DNA from: Vigna angularis
Taxonomy: Eukaryota > Streptophyta > Magnoliopsida > Fabales > Fabaceae
Direction: 5' to 3'
Assembly: GCF_016808095.1 (NCBI RefSeq)
Contig: NC_068973.1
Location: 20,193,501 to 20,257,500 of the forward strand
Length of the DNA stretch: 64,000 nucleotides
Under the pieces are notes generated by a model. It ran no database searches and was not told the DNA's origin. It saw nothing but the letters and a program-made list of their open reading frames with translations. Of the stretch, positions 13,049 through 24,161 are shown in pieces. Every line of letters starts with the position of its first letter. Positions within the stretch are counted from its first letter, which is position 1. A program made the position numbers and the translations under genes.

Positions 13049-14684
13049 TTGTTCAAACCAAAAGCAAATTACACAATGTCAAAAGACGAGGCAAGAATAG
13101 TTTGTGGATGGATCAAGGAGCTTAGAATGCTAGATGGATATTCTTTTAACTTGTCCAGATGTGCAAATGTTCAAAATGGTACTATTCAAGGGTTGAAGAG
13201 TCATGTATTAATGGAGACTTTCATCCTTCTTGCGTTCAGTTGTTTGTTAATGCACGTGTTAAATCAACTGATAGAAATGAATAACTTCTTTAAAGATTTG
13301 TGCTACACGACACTAAAGGAAAATTCCCTAAGAAAGTTGGAAGAAAATATTCCAATTATTCTCTCCAAATTAGAAAGAATATTCCCTTATGCATTCTTTA
13401 ATTCAATGAAGCATCTTCCAGTTCATCTTGCATATGAAGCTTGGCTTGGGAGGCCAGTGCAATACAGGTGGATGTATCCCTTTGAAAGGTTTATGGGAGA
13501 ACCCAAACGTTTAGTTAAAAATAAAGCTAGAGTAGAAGGATCAACTTGTGTAGCTTACTTGCATCGAGAGACAACATATTTTTGTTCACATTATTTCAAA
13601 AACTTCATGTTGTCCCCCACTAATGTCAGAAATGAAATGCAATTGCAAGTTGAACCATGTCAAGGTAAATTATCAGTTTTTCGACAATCAAGCTGTCATG
13701 CAGGGAAAGAATTCACTCATTGGTTAACTAATGCTGAATTCAACTCTGCTCATGTCCATTTCTTAATCAATTGTAGTGAAGTTAAGTTGTACCTTGATTA
13801 TGTCATCATTCAACTCTTACCTTTGCAATGGTTAAATTGTTATACACTAATTCATTTCATTCATACAATATCATTTCTTGTGGTTGAGCAAGTTGTAGAA
13901 GGAAATGCTTTTGCTCGAATACACTCAGAGTTTCCTCAATGGTTTAGGTATCAGTTATGTTTTTTTCCCTATGTTTTGAGCAAGGTTAATTAGACTCTTG
14001 CTGTAAATTGTTTTTGGCATCTTTGTAGGTTTTTAACCAGGCACTAACTCCCACGGTTCAAAAGTTAAGACATCTCTCCAATTGGTCAATGAGATGTGTG
14101 AAAGAATGACACACTTACTTCACCAATGGTTACAAATTCCATACACATGAATGGTCTAAAGGAAAGAAAACAACAAATTGTGGTGTGTACTTCAAGCGTC
14201 TTACAGAAGGTTCTTATGATGATTTCTATGGCATCATTCATAAAATATATGAGCTAGAGTACAATAACACTACTTCTCCAAACATAGTAGTGCTTTTTTA
14301 TTGTGCACTAGAGTGGATCCTAGGTTTAACATTGTCGAATTGCAAATGAGATTAAGATATCGACTGTTTGATCCTTTCATTCTAGCAACTAATGTTAGAT
14401 AGGTTTATTATGTGCCATATCCACCATTCCGCAATATTGACAAACGTGGTTGGGTTGTTGAGGTTGCATTGACTCAAATGAGGTTGAGGAAGATGTCGCC
14501 TACCAACTTGACCAAATGTCACAAGCACAAGAAATTATTGAAGTTGAACGTATAAATTCATTGCACGACCTTGATGGTGGTGGAGTGAATTAGATTCACC
14601 AATATAAGGAGGATAAGAAGAAGAAGAAAATGATGATGATGATGATGATGAAGAAGAAGATGAAGATCATGATGACGATGATTG
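13049..14684 (+). pseudogene. TNP2 transposase C-terminal region (DUF4218/DUF4216 type)
   Basis: 13049-13993 is open and contains the block of En/Spm transposases known as DUF4218: NNFFKDLCYTTL, LEENIPIILSKLERIFPYAF, MKHLPVHLAYEAWLGRPVQY, RWMYPFERFMG, KARVEGS. An intron-like gap follows. 14030-14460 carries DUF4216-type blocks in shifting frames ([47 protein letters not shown]). 14620-14684 is a GAT/GAA repeat encoding an acidic tail and a stop. The blocks are in family order but interrupted by frameshifts and stops. Confidence 0.85.
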
Positions 14685-14879
14685 AATCTTGGACATCTAT
14701 TGTAGCAAATTTAACTAGAATTTCAAAAACATTCCAATTGAGTTATGCAAAATATCATCTTAAAAGTTGTATGCAATTATTTAACATTCACTTTAATTTT
14801 TACTGATCCTTCCTTGGTCCTTTCTATTGTTTTACTTTATTTGTAACCATTTCAATGCAGTAATGACATGAGAAGGTTT

Positions 14880-17800
14880 AGAACGTCGTGATAAAGGAAA
14901 GGGGGTAGCAAGGCCTAAAAAGAGGCAACGGCAGGCACCACGATATGTACTTAGGGTGCCTACTACACTACCTACCACTGTTGCCCCTAGTCCATCATCC
15001 GTGGGGCCTCCTCCTACCCCTACAGAACACCCTCCTCCTACCCCTGCAGCAGACCCTCTTCCTTCTCCTATGATTATTACCCCCACTCCTCCCCCTGTGA
15101 TTATTACCCTCACTTCTCCCCCTGTGATTGTTACCCCCATTCCTCCCCCTAACTCTACTTATATACCTTCCTCATCTTGTATACCGCCTTGTGAGACTGC
15201 CACACCATCTGCTGATCTAGATTCAGTTGATGATGGTGATAGTGTTGACCCGCCCCTCCATGATCGACCATGGATTGTTAGATATGGTAAATGGTAAGAC
15301 TTTAATCCCTTTTTTAACCATTTTGATGTTTAAAGATTGTCTTAATTCAAATGACTTTTATTTCTTTATATGCAGGTTTTTTCCATCTAGGGTTACTTCT
15401 CAGACCATCACACGATCAATTAAGCAACAATATTTAAGTCCATGGCCTACTTGGGGAGCAATACCTGTAGATAACAGATAGCCATTATGGCATCATTTTA
15501 AGGTGAACAACCCATTAAATTAATTGTCATTCTTATTTTAGTATGTTCATTAATCAATGTTTGTTTTGTTTATTGTTATAGATGAAGGTGCAGTGGAAAC
15601 CTGGAAATGAAACTCATACAAAGAAATTTCCACATGAAAGTATCTCATCGGCTGTTGATAAACAAATTTTTAATCCCCGAAAACGGAGTCAAAAACTTGT
15701 TAAGACCTCGGCAAGTGTACTGAATCGTATCAAGTAATAATAAATGGTAAGACCAAGTATCGTTTCCCAAGAGACTCATGACACTAAACAGTTATGTGAT
15801 TACTTAACTAATTAAGACTCTAAAGAACAAATTTTGGGGTTTTTGAATGCAAATGCGATAAAATAAACATGAATGCAATTTGATCAATTGAGGATAAACA
15901 CAAGAATGAATGGATGAAGTTGATGATATTGTTGTTGGGTTTAGATTTCACCTAATTTACTCTCATGCATATATGAATTCATCTTCTTCATTAATGTTAA
16001 TGTCACTTTCTAATTTACCTTAAACCCGATGTCTCCGTGAAGAAAGCCTACTCCTAATTACTAGTTCACAATGTCTTGTCTCCCTAGCAATTAATCATGC
16101 ATTACATTCGCATAGAAGCTTAAAGGCAACCAACCCTCATATCCCTAGGTCTAGGCAATACTGCTTTTGGGAGAATTTCCCTAGATCTAGATTTCCCCGT
16201 ATGTGTCCATATCGAAAAAATCAATGATCATGCAATTGAATGAGTTAAACAAAGCATGCATAGAGTGTAGAGGAAAAACCCTAACAATTAATGAAGTAAA
16301 TCATATATAATCAAGAATCAATTCAATACATGAGAGTTTAAGAGGTTACATCTTTTCCAACAACAAATAAGGTTTAGCTCTCCATTATCATAAAGGAACT
16401 AGATGAACAATGAAAGAATGAGAGAATGAAAGAGAAAGAAAAACCCTAGAAAGAGAAGAGGAGACTCCTACATCCCCAAATCTTCCCCCAAGGGGTGAAA
16501 AGTGTGTTTCTGTGCTCAAGCCATCAAAAGATACCATCCCTAAGACGTGCAAGTCCTTAAATAGAACATAAAAATAACAGAAAACAGGTCCAAGCCCATG
16601 AAAATAACAGAAAACAGGCCCAAGCCCATAAAAATGGCGCTCAACGACACTTTTGCCTCTCAACGGTAAGTGCAGCTCTCCAGAATGAAGCTCAGCTGCA
16701 TTTTTAGCCCTCAATGGTGATTTCGACACTTCAAAACTGCCGCTCAGCGATAATTACCGCTTAGTGCAACTTTTTCTGCACTATGGTTGACTTTTCTACA
16801 TTCTGGTTGACTGATTGACTTTTATGGTTGACTTTTTTGCAATCTGGTTGACTTTTCTGCATTCCAACCATTTGGTACTTTAACTCTTCTTTCAAATCAT
16901 TCCAATAGCATACAAAATCAAGGGATTCTAGCACAAAAACATTAAATTCACCTTTAACTCTCTTATTCACAAAACTAAAGCAAAAACATGAGTTTAAGCA
17001 AGCTTCTAAGTCAAAAATGGTGTTTTTAATATCAAAATTAAGTATAAAAATAACGGTTTTTCAACCATTATCAGCTGTCAGAGAAGTTTAGGGATGCCAG
17101 CAATGCAGGAAAGTGCCCTTACTGGTCTGGCGAACACATTTGGAACTCTTGCTCATTGGAATTCAGTAGAGTTTCGCAATAAGTGTGCTACAACCTAGAG
17201 GAACATAACTTTTGAAAAGGATGGCACCCTGCATACTGATGGGTCGATCACGGTTCATGAGCATGCCATTCGTATGGTAAACCTTCATTACTTTTCTATT
17301 TCTTTCATATATAACTTATGTATTTTCTATTTCATGTACACTTCTAACTCTAAACTATGTTACAGACACAAGCTTTGGGACGGGCGGTCCATGTTGATGA
17401 GGTCTTTGCACAAACTCATGTTTGGAAGGGAACTAATGAATTTGTCGATGAAAGATTTCGGAAGACTCATGTAAGAAAATAACACTGCTACTATTAGTAA
17501 CTTTTCATTATGTTATTGTATCATTCCCTAACATTGCTTTTAATGCTTGAACAACAAGAATTTTCTACGAGACTTTAAGAGGTTAGATCCGAACATGGAT
17601 CCACTCCTACACCGAATGATGCAAGTAATAAGGACAACGACATCCGTAGGACACAATGTTGGGTCGATGTCGTTGGTGGGAAGGAAAAGGGACGAGTGTA
17701 CGGTCCACGATAAGTTGCTGCAAACTATACAACATTAACAGGAGGTACTCTAAAGCACTAACATTCTTCTTCCACCATTACTGCTTACGAGGTTGTTATG

Positions 17801-18082
17801 CGCCTGACGCAGGCACTAGAGCAACATGACCAGGAAATCACTCATTTGAGAGCAATGTTTACAAACTTTAAGGCCTTGGTCATGAGAGTGCTGCCTGAAA
17901 CTTCAAAGCTTCAGTTCATTGTCCCTCCGACCAAGCAACCTTCCCCGTCACCTACCGTCCCAGAGTAGCCCACATCAGTCCACCCCACTCCAGTCCAGCC
18001 CACAGTAGTCTAGCCCACACCAGGCCAGCCATCTACAGAGCAGTCGGATGATGAATATCATTATGATGATGACTATGTAGAT
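14880..18082 (+). pseudogene. Second CACTA ORF (Ptta/En/Spm Transposase_24-like), interrupted by solo LTR S
   Basis: The N-terminal exon (to about 15294) is basic (RRDKGKGVARPKKRQR) and then proline-rich, with a 9-residue PVIITPTPP-type unit repeated three times (15067-15150). Exons at 15376-15502 (RVTSQTITRSIKQQYLSPWP, TWGAIP) and 15583-15655 (KVQWKPG) lead into S. After S the frame resumes with SEKFRDASNAGKCPYW, then RAVHVDEVFAQTHV, FVDERFRKTH, RRTQCWVDVVGGKEKGRVYG and a coiled-coil-like LTQALEQHDQEITHLRAMF. This is the domain order of the Transposase_24/TNPA-like protein that accompanies TNP2. It is broken by the LTR and by point stops, and its last exon is duplicated downstream. Confidence 0.8.
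15656..17073 (-). mobile_element. Solo LTR S (Athila-type family), TSD GCTGT
   Basis: On the plus strand it runs from TGATAAACAAATT to AACCATTATCA, flanked by perfect 5 bp duplications GCTGT (15651-15655 and 17074-17078). Removing one duplication rejoins the CACTA second ORF in frame (KVSHRL/SEKFRDAS). The body resembles the LTRs of A, B, F and G (cggcaagtgta..gaatcgta, 'ctctcatg..tatgaattca', 'catgcaattgaatgagttaaac', CCGCTCAGCG-type motifs at 16640-16760). Its 3' end (plus-strand left) contains a PBS-like relic, ccccgaaaacggagtc. No internal domain remains, so it is a solo LTR produced by LTR-LTR recombination. Confidence 0.9.
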
Positions 18083-18942
18083 TATTAGTTTTCTTTTGCT
18101 ATTGAACATAGTTGTTAGAACATTTGGATGTTAGAACATTATGATTCTGCTACATTACATTTGCTCATGTCTTTCAAACATATACAGTGTTGGTTTAGAT
18201 GAACATATTCTCGGAAGACTCATGTAAGAAAATAACATTGCTACTACTTTTTATTTATGTTATTGTATCATTCCCTAACTTTTAATGTTTGAACAAGAAG
18301 AATTTTCTATGGACTTTCACAGGTTACATCCGGACATGGGTCAGCTCCTACACCGGATGCTGTGAGTAATGAAAACAACGACATCCATAGGACACAATGC
18401 TGGGTCGATGTCATTGATGGGAAGAAAAAGGGACGAGTGTACGGTACAAGACAACTTGCTGCAAACTATACAACAACAAGAGGAGGTACTCTGAAGCACC
18501 ATCCTTCTTCAACCACCACTATTGACGAGGTCGTCGAGCGCCTAACACAACTACTACAACAACGTGACTAGGAATGTCATGATTTGAGAGATGAATACAG
18601 TGAATTGGGAGATGAGTTTACAAACTTTAAGTCCTTGGTCATGAGAGTGCTGTCTGAAGCTTCACACCTTCATTCCACCGTCCCTTCGACCCAGCCACGT
18701 CCCTTCCCGTCACCCGCCGTCCCTTAGCAGCCCACGTTAGTCCAACCCACATCAATCCAGCCCATACTAGTCCACCCATCTACAAAGCAACAAGATGATG
18801 AAGATCATTATGATGATGACTATGTAGATTATTAGTTTTATTTTGTTATTAAGCATAGTTGTTAGAACATTATAATTATGCTACATTACATTCGCTCATG
18901 TATCTCAAACATATACATTGTTAGTCTAGATGAACATATTGT
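17457..18942 (+). repeat. Tandem duplication of the last exon of the CACTA second ORF
   Basis: Unit 1 is about 17457-18209 and unit 2 about 18210-18942. Both start at tcggaagactcatgtaagaa, contain an intron-like stretch, the coding block QCWVDV..GRVYG..LAANYTT..GGTLKH, a proline-rich run, an acidic DDE(D/Y)HYDDDYVDY tail and the same 3' flank up to gatgaacatatt. The second coding copy spans about 18320-18834. The copies differ by many substitutions, so the duplication is old. Confidence 0.88.
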
Positions 18943-19139
18943 TTTATGTTTCATGTTTCAATTACAAGTACAAGTTATTAAATTTGAAAAATACAAATGA
19001 TGTTATATTGTTGTTTACTCCATCAATGATTTGATGATTTTGGGATCCATCTTATGGAAGTCTGTTTGTGGTTTGAAAATGTTATGTAGGTTTGTCTGTG
19101 CTGTGAACATGTTATGCAGGTTTGTATAGTTGGATAACA

Positions 19140-19552
19140 AATACAAATATAACTTAATTCTGTCTGGTTCTTACCGACGGACTTACCAACGACCTTTGCG
19201 CTTCGGTAATTACTGACGGATTTTGTCCTTCGCTAATTATCGACGATCTTTGTCGTTTGGTAATTAGCTACGATCTTTGTCCTTTGGTAATTATTGATAG
19301 TCCTTTGGCCTTCGCTAATTACTGAGGATCACGTCTTTGGTAATTACCGATGGTCACATCCTTTGGTCATTACCGTAGGATGTGACCGTCGATAATTAAC
19401 AAAGGGCAAAGGTCGTCATTACTTGTTACCGACAAAGGATTTACCGACAGATATATGGTTGTCGCTAATCCGTTAGTAATAAGGCATTACCGACAGATTT
19501 TGGCTGTTTCCAACGGACTAGGACCATCGGTAATGCCCTTCTTTTTGGTAGT
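19140..19552. repeat. Subterminal repeat cluster at the right end of T1
   Basis: More than ten imperfect copies, in both orientations, of 'ggtaattaccgacgg' and 'ttcggtaattacTgacggat', the same motif family as at 4030-4180. Such clusters are the transposase-binding sites of CACTA elements. The terminus follows directly. Confidence 0.8.
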
Positions 19553-19625
19553 CTATGAACTTTTCAAATCATCATTACAAACAATACATAGTCAGAAAAT
19601 TAAGAATCACGTTCACAACTACTAC

Positions 19626-19800
19626 TGATAATCGATTATCATAAGTGATAATCAAATATTCCAAAACATTTTCAAGTAAAAATTTCTTATTATGGTACTC
19701 GATTATTCTTAGTGGTAATCGATTATCACAGAGCATTTATGACATTCTTGATTTTAATTGGATAATCAATTATTATTAGTGATAATCAATTATCACAAAC
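19626..19800. repeat. ATCGAT-centred palindromes in LTR-type sequence E
   Basis: TGATAATCGATTATCA (19626-19641) is a perfect 16 bp palindrome. Variants follow at about 19653, 19695-19720 and 19760-19795 (ggtaatcgattatcac, gataatcaattatcac). The related solo LTR at 48785-50174 has analogous pairs (aatcgattaa) at about 49118-49147, 49236-49265, 49357-49386 and 49430-49468, so the motif is a property of this LTR family. Confidence 0.6.
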
Positions 19801-20068
19801 TTTTATGAAAAATAAAATGTTTCCTGAGAACTTTGCTGCTTGAGTTGTCTACCTATTGACTCTTGAACTACTAAATTAAATATAATACACAAGTTACAAG
19901 ACTTTAACAAAGAAATTGTTAAGACTTTAATGTATCTTTTGAATCAAAGCATCCTTTAAATCTTCAACACCTCTTAATAAAACATCATCATCAAAATCCT
20001 TTATTGAAGCAATATGTCTATCTTCTTCTTTTTGCTAACAAACATCACAAAGACTATTAGTCAACATA

Positions 20069-20427
20069 TGAAACGACTCTATATATAACAGTCCAAAATT
20101 GAAATAAAAATAGCTAAAACAAAATAGAGGAAGCTTAGCCTAGCACCCACTGTGCTAGGTTAGTCCTAGGGGAAACATGAATGTACGCATACCTAACAGA
20201 AAGGACAAAGGAATTTCAAAAAAGGAGGTGAAAGACAAAAATAAAAAAGGTTGCAATGTAAGCAGAGAAAAAAAAAGAATCATGAAGAGAGGTTTGTAAC
20301 AATAGTTTGCCTTTCATGTATGAAATCTTGTTATTAAACATTGTCCTTTCTTTCCCTTGTTCTTTTACGTATTCCTTTGGTCTTTTCACCTTTTAACACG
20401 TGGCTCTTTTCATTTATGCTTGTTACA
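20069..20427 (-). repeat. 3' LTR of chromovirus C
   Basis: Shares a long block with 51956-52235 (atagctaaaacaaaatagagg, gacaaaggaatttcaaaaaa, gaatcatgaagagag, ttttacgtattc). On the minus strand it begins TGTAACAAGCATAAATG just after an AAAAGGGTGGAGTAA purine tract (20428-20442), a plausible polypurine tract. The 20069 end is taken from the last alignable TG and may be a few bases off. Confidence 0.65.
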
Positions 20428-21421
20428 TTACTCCACCCTTTTATAACAACCTTGTCCTTAAGGTTGATTTGTGGGTAAGCCTTCTTCATCTCATCTAGAT
20501 CTTCCCAAGAGTTGTTAGCATCTAATAGTGAATTCCACTAGACCAAAAGTTTTGAATTCTCCTTCCCATTTTTATTAATCACACAAATATCCAGAATTTT
20601 GTGTGACAACATCACTAGACCAAATTCATTTATGGTCAGAGGTAGAGGGAAGTATTTTTGTTTAGGATCACCCTAGAACTTTTTAAATAGAGAGATGTGA
20701 AATACTAGATGTATCTTTGCATAATCTGACAATTGCAATTTATAATACTGAAGGCTCATTTTTTGGTTCTTTCTAAAAACAACGGAATGTTCTCTATGTG
20801 GTTGTAATTTCACCAATGTTAGGTCCCCTACCTCCAACTATACATCCACCCTCTTTTTAGTCGCCTTCAACTTCATGTAGTTATGTGAATGATGTAGTAT
20901 TCCTTTAAGTTTTATCAAGAGCTTTCCGAAAGTCTTAGAGATATGTAGGATCATTGTCACTATGTTTATATCTTATGATAGAAGGAGGTGATTTTCCATA
21001 CATGGCCTGGTACACAGACATACCAATGTTGTGATGGAATGAAGAGTTATACCAATACTAAGCCCATGACAATATATTCATCCAATCCTTAGTATGATCA
21101 AAGACAAAATAACTTAAGTACATTTCTAAGTTTTTCTTTAAATTCTCAGTTTGGCCATCTAATTGCATATGGTACACATAAGTCATGGCTAGTGTGGTGC
21201 CTTGAGATTTAAACAATTGTTTCCAAAATTTACTGATAAACAACCTATCCCGATCTAATACAATGGACTTTGGAAACCCATACAACTTAACAATGTTATG
21301 AATGAATGCTTTTGATATTGTTTCGCTATTAAAACTAGGTTTCAAGGGAATAAAATGAGCAAACTTTGATAATTTTTCAACTGCCACCATGATATTATAG
21401 TACCCTTGAGATATGTGTAGG
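20428..21421 (-). pseudogene. Chromovirus C integrase core and chromodomain
   Basis: 21058-21421 translates on the minus strand to the integrase core: MVAVEKLSKFAHFIPLKPSF, GFPKSIVLDRDRLFISKFWK (second catalytic Asp), DGQTENLKKNLEMYLSYFV (catalytic Glu), DWMNILSWA. 20430-20570 reads LDANNSWEDLDEMKKAYPQI NLKDKVVIKG, the C-terminal half of a chromodomain. This tail binds chromatin marks and steers integration in chromoviruses. 20580-21050 is a frame-broken integrase C-terminal region. The first catalytic Asp lies on the other side of insertion F. Confidence 0.82.
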
Positions 21422-21490
21422 TGTTTGCCTCTCGGCAAGTGTAACCGAATCGTAGCAAGTAAAAATCGTGGTAAGATCAAGTATCGTTTC

Positions 21491-22334
21491 ACTATGCATT
21501 TCATTGTCATTAGCAGTCATGTTCTCTATCAATTCTGTTGCTTCCTTTGGAGTTTTACATTTAATATTACCTCCTGCTGAGGCATCTAGCATCAACTTGG
21601 TTTGTGAACCAAGACCTCCTAGGAAAAGTAGAACTATTGCTGCTTCATCAAAACCGTGCATGGGAGTCTTTCTCAATAAGCTTTTGTACCTGTCTCATGC
21701 TTAACCTAATGTCTCCTCCATGCCCTATCTGAAAGAAGAGATCTGTTGCTTCCCTTTATTGACTTTGGATTGTGGGAAGTATTTGTTTAGAAACTTTGCA
21801 ACCAGAGCTTCCCATTCTGTAAAACTACCTTCTCGAAAAGAATTTAACCATAACTTAGCATTGCCTCCCAATGAGAAAGGAAACAAGCTAAGCTTGATTG
21901 CTTCGTCTGGCACTCCATTTATCTTCACAGTGTTACAGATTTCATTGAAGGTGGTTGGATGTTCACACGGGCTTTCATGTGATAGCCCATTAAACTGATT
22001 GCTTTTCACCAACTGTATTAACGCTGGTTTCACCTCCATGTTTATGGCATTGACCCTCAGCCTTGCTATGCTGTTAAAATGTTGAGGGCCAACAAAAGTG
22101 GTGTAATATGCAAGAGTCCGTCTGCCATTATTCTCCTCTGTCATGATTTCAGTGTTATGGTCAGACCTTGGTGGTGAAGGCTGTAAGAGTGTCTCAGAAG
22201 AAGGGAATAGTTCACGTGAAGTTCAAATTCTCCTCCTCCTTCTACTTTCGTCCAAGCCTTTAAGAAGAGGTTCAGAAATCTTTTTGCTTCTAGTTCTAAT
22301 GTTACCATGCATACACAAGGAAACAAAACCCTAG
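21491..22334 (-). pseudogene. Athila-type gag fragment of element F
   Basis: The main frame, 22144 to 21725, reads NNGRRTLAYYTTFVGPQHFN, VKPALIQLVKSNQFNGLSHE, EICNTVKINGVPDEAIKLSL FPFSLGGNAKLWLNSF, FLNKYFPQSKVNKGK, the Retrotrans_gag domain as in A and B. It continues through stops to GFDEAAIVLLFLGGLGSQTK and ELIENMTANDNEMHSE, where it fuses to LTR sequence. The N-terminal part (22326-22141) is in another frame. It is the same protein as the gag of A and B, with independent decay. Confidence 0.85.
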
Positions 22335-22501
22335 AAAAATTTTGTTAGTACAGAAAGATAGACAAGTGAAGATATAATTGAAAAAATAAAATAAAATAAA
22401 ATAATAACCGAAAAATAAAAACAGAAAATAAAAACAGAAAAATAAATATTCACAAGTCAAAATTAATTAAAAATCACACAAATATACTAGTTAAACAAGA
22501 G

Positions 22502-22519
22502 TCCCCGACAACGGCGCCA
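22502..22519 (-). promoter_or_regulatory. Primer-binding site of element F
   Basis: The minus strand reads TGGCGCCGTTGTCGGGGA, one mismatch from the TGGCGCCGTTGCCGGGGA of A and B. It lies six bases inside the 5' LTR. It is the tRNA-Asp-type PBS used by Athila-like elements (family knowledge). Confidence 0.8.
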
Positions 22520-22525
22520 AAAACT

Positions 22526-23815
22526 TGTTTACCTCTTGGCAAGTGTAACCGAATCGTAGCAAGTAATAATCCTGGTAAGACCAAGTATCGTTTCCCAAGA
22601 GACTCAAGTCCTAGACACTTATGTGATTAATTAATTAATTAAGACTTGAGAACAAAGTGTTATAAGTTTTAAATGCAAAAGACTGAAAAGTAAATATGTA
22701 TGCATATGATGATCAATGGCAAGAAGAAACAAAAGCATGAATTGAATTATATGGATGAATATGTTGTTGGGGTTTATCAAGTTCATCTTTTCCACTCTCT
22801 TGTATTTAGGAATTCATCATTCTTTTCATTAATGTTAATGTCACTTTCTAAATTACTTTAAACCCGATCTCTCGGCGAAGAAAGCCTAATCATAACCACT
22901 AGTTTACAATCTCTTGTCTCCCTAGCAATTAATCATGCATTATAGTGAACAGAAGCTTAAAGGCAACCAACTATCATACTCCTATCTCTAGCTTGGTAAT
23001 ATACTGTTGGGAGAGATTCCCCAGATCTAGACTTCCCCGTACATCTCCGTATCGACAAAACCAATAATCATGACATTGAATGAGTTAAACTATGCATGCT
23101 TTGAGCAAAGAGGAAAAACCCTAACAATTAATGAAAGAAAGCATGTATCATATAAATGATCTTGAAGAACAAATTCCATACAAGAGAGTTTCTAAAGATT
23201 TACATTGACTCCCCAACAACAAAATAAGTTTAGTTCACCATATTCATGGTGAAACTAGATGAAATACAATGGAAAAATGAAAGATAGAACCCGAGAGAGT
23301 TGAGAAAGGAGCCTTAGCATCCAAAATCCTCCTCCAAGGGGTGAAAGAGAGTGATTGTGCTTCGTCCTAGCCAAAGATACAAACCCTAGAACGTCCTAAA
23401 GTTTATATACTATTCTAAAATTTACAGAAAAGTAGGCTCAAGCCCAAAATAATGCCGCTCAGCGGTACCAGCGCGTAGTCAATTCTTCCCCTCAGCTACA
23501 TTGTTACCCCTCAGCGATGCCAACGGGTGTTCAGAAGTGCCGCTCAGCGGTAAAATGGCGCTGAGAGGTACTTGTGGCTTCACTTCTTTTGCACAGTTTG
23601 TGTCCCTTTTTGATTCCATCTCTATCCCTTTTCACTTCTTTCATTAATTTCATCTAAAAATCTGCAAAAACAAGAGAATCAAGCATAAAACCTGTCTAAC
23701 TCTATTATTTCCAATAATTCAACAAAATCAAGAGTTCAAGCTAATTTCTAAGTCATAAAGGTTGTAATTGAAGTCAATTTTAAGCATAAAAATAACAGTT
23801 TTTCAACTATTATCA
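22526..23815 (-). repeat. 5' LTR of element F
   Basis: 1290 bp. The plus strand begins TGTTTACCTCTTGGCAAG and ends CAACTATTATCA. It lacks the PBS-relic extension that the LTRs of B and S carry, so it ends at the ancestral boundary. Confidence 0.85.
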
Positions 23816-24161
23816 TTAGGGAAGTTATGAAATTCATTATTATGTCCTCCCAAATGAGGTTTGGAATGGGAAGTGGTTGAAGAAGTCCAATTGGTAAGGA
23901 TTGAGTGATCTTAGCTTGTTGACAAATAACACATTCTTGAACAAACCTTATAATATCTTCTCTCTTTTTGTGCTAATAAAACTAAGCATTAATTCTTGCA
24001 ATTATGCGTGTAGTTCCTGCATGCCCTCCTACTTTAGATGAATGAAATTCATTCATGTTCATCTTTAGTAAGGTATCATCCCTTGGTAGCATAATTCTCC
24101 CTTTCCATGTGAGGGCATCTTGCTTAATTGAATAATCTCCCGTCTTGTGAGGGCATCTTGC
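23816..24161 (-). pseudogene. Chromovirus C integrase zinc domain and start of core
   Basis: The minus-strand translation gives EFHSSKVGGHAGTTRIIARI (HH half), FVQECVICQQAK (CC half of the HHCC zinc finger), then LLQPLPIPNLIWEDIIMNFI. The position that is normally the first catalytic Asp of the integrase triad (…MDFI) is Asn here (codon 23832-23834). Stops interrupt the zinc domain (NA*FY*H). The frame continues into 21421 when F is removed. Confidence 0.82.

Larger units (their letters stand above)
4011..19552 (+). mobile_element. CACTA (En/Spm-type) DNA transposon T1, about 15.5 kb
   Basis: The left end is CACTACAGGAAATGTGCG. The right end reads TTTTTGGTAGTC, an imperfect inverse of it. 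Both ends carry clusters of subterminal 'taccgacgg/ccgtcggta' repeats, the usual transposase-binding layout of CACTA elements. The interior encodes a TNP2-type transposase remnant (11608-14684) and a second Transposase_24-like ORF (14880-18842), in the order expected for plant En/Spm elements. The expected 3 bp target duplication is not exact (TTT left, TAT right) and the last TIR base has changed, so the element is old. It is non-functional: the transposase has stops, a frameshift and an internal deletion. It sits inside LTR-type sequence E and contains solo LTR S. Confidence 0.88.
3489..20066 (-). mobile_element. Old LTR-type sequence (E), split by CACTA element T1
   Basis: The left part is 3489-4010 and the right part 19553-20066, about 1.04 kb once T1 is removed. 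Read on the minus strand it starts TGTTGACTAATAG and ends TTTCTTACA, so it has TG...CA ends. Its organisation matches the solo LTR at 48785-50174: a similar TGTTGA start, a TTTCT(T)ACA end, a 'caccaattcacc/aggtgaattggtt' block near the 3' end and paired ATCGAT-centred palindromes in the middle. No flanking duplication could be found (attat on the left, tatga on the right), so the outer ends are provisional. It abuts the LTR of element C. Confidence 0.5.
21422..23815 (-). mobile_element. Truncated Athila-type element F, TSD (G/T)TAGG
   Basis: Minus-strand order: full 5' LTR (23815-22526), PBS TGGCGCCGTTGTCGGGGA (22519-22502), gag (22334-21491), then directly the last 69 bp of the 3' LTR (21490-21422). 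Flanks are gtagg (21417-21421) and ttagg (23816-23820), a 5 bp duplication with one change. The rest of gag, the protease region, the 3' internal part and most of the 3' LTR have been deleted. The LTR is 1290 bp, TG...CA bounded, with CCGCTCAGCGG-type motifs at about 23453-23570. It sits inside the integrase gene of C. Confidence 0.88.

Noticed and set aside
14832..15140. Minus-strand frame rich in Gly/Val
   Set aside because: Shadow of the plus-strand proline-rich segment of the CACTA second ORF.
16388..16729. Minus-strand 113-codon frame in solo LTR S
   Set aside because: Lies wholly in LTR sequence over the palindrome cluster; equivalent frames in B, F and G are LTR shadows too.
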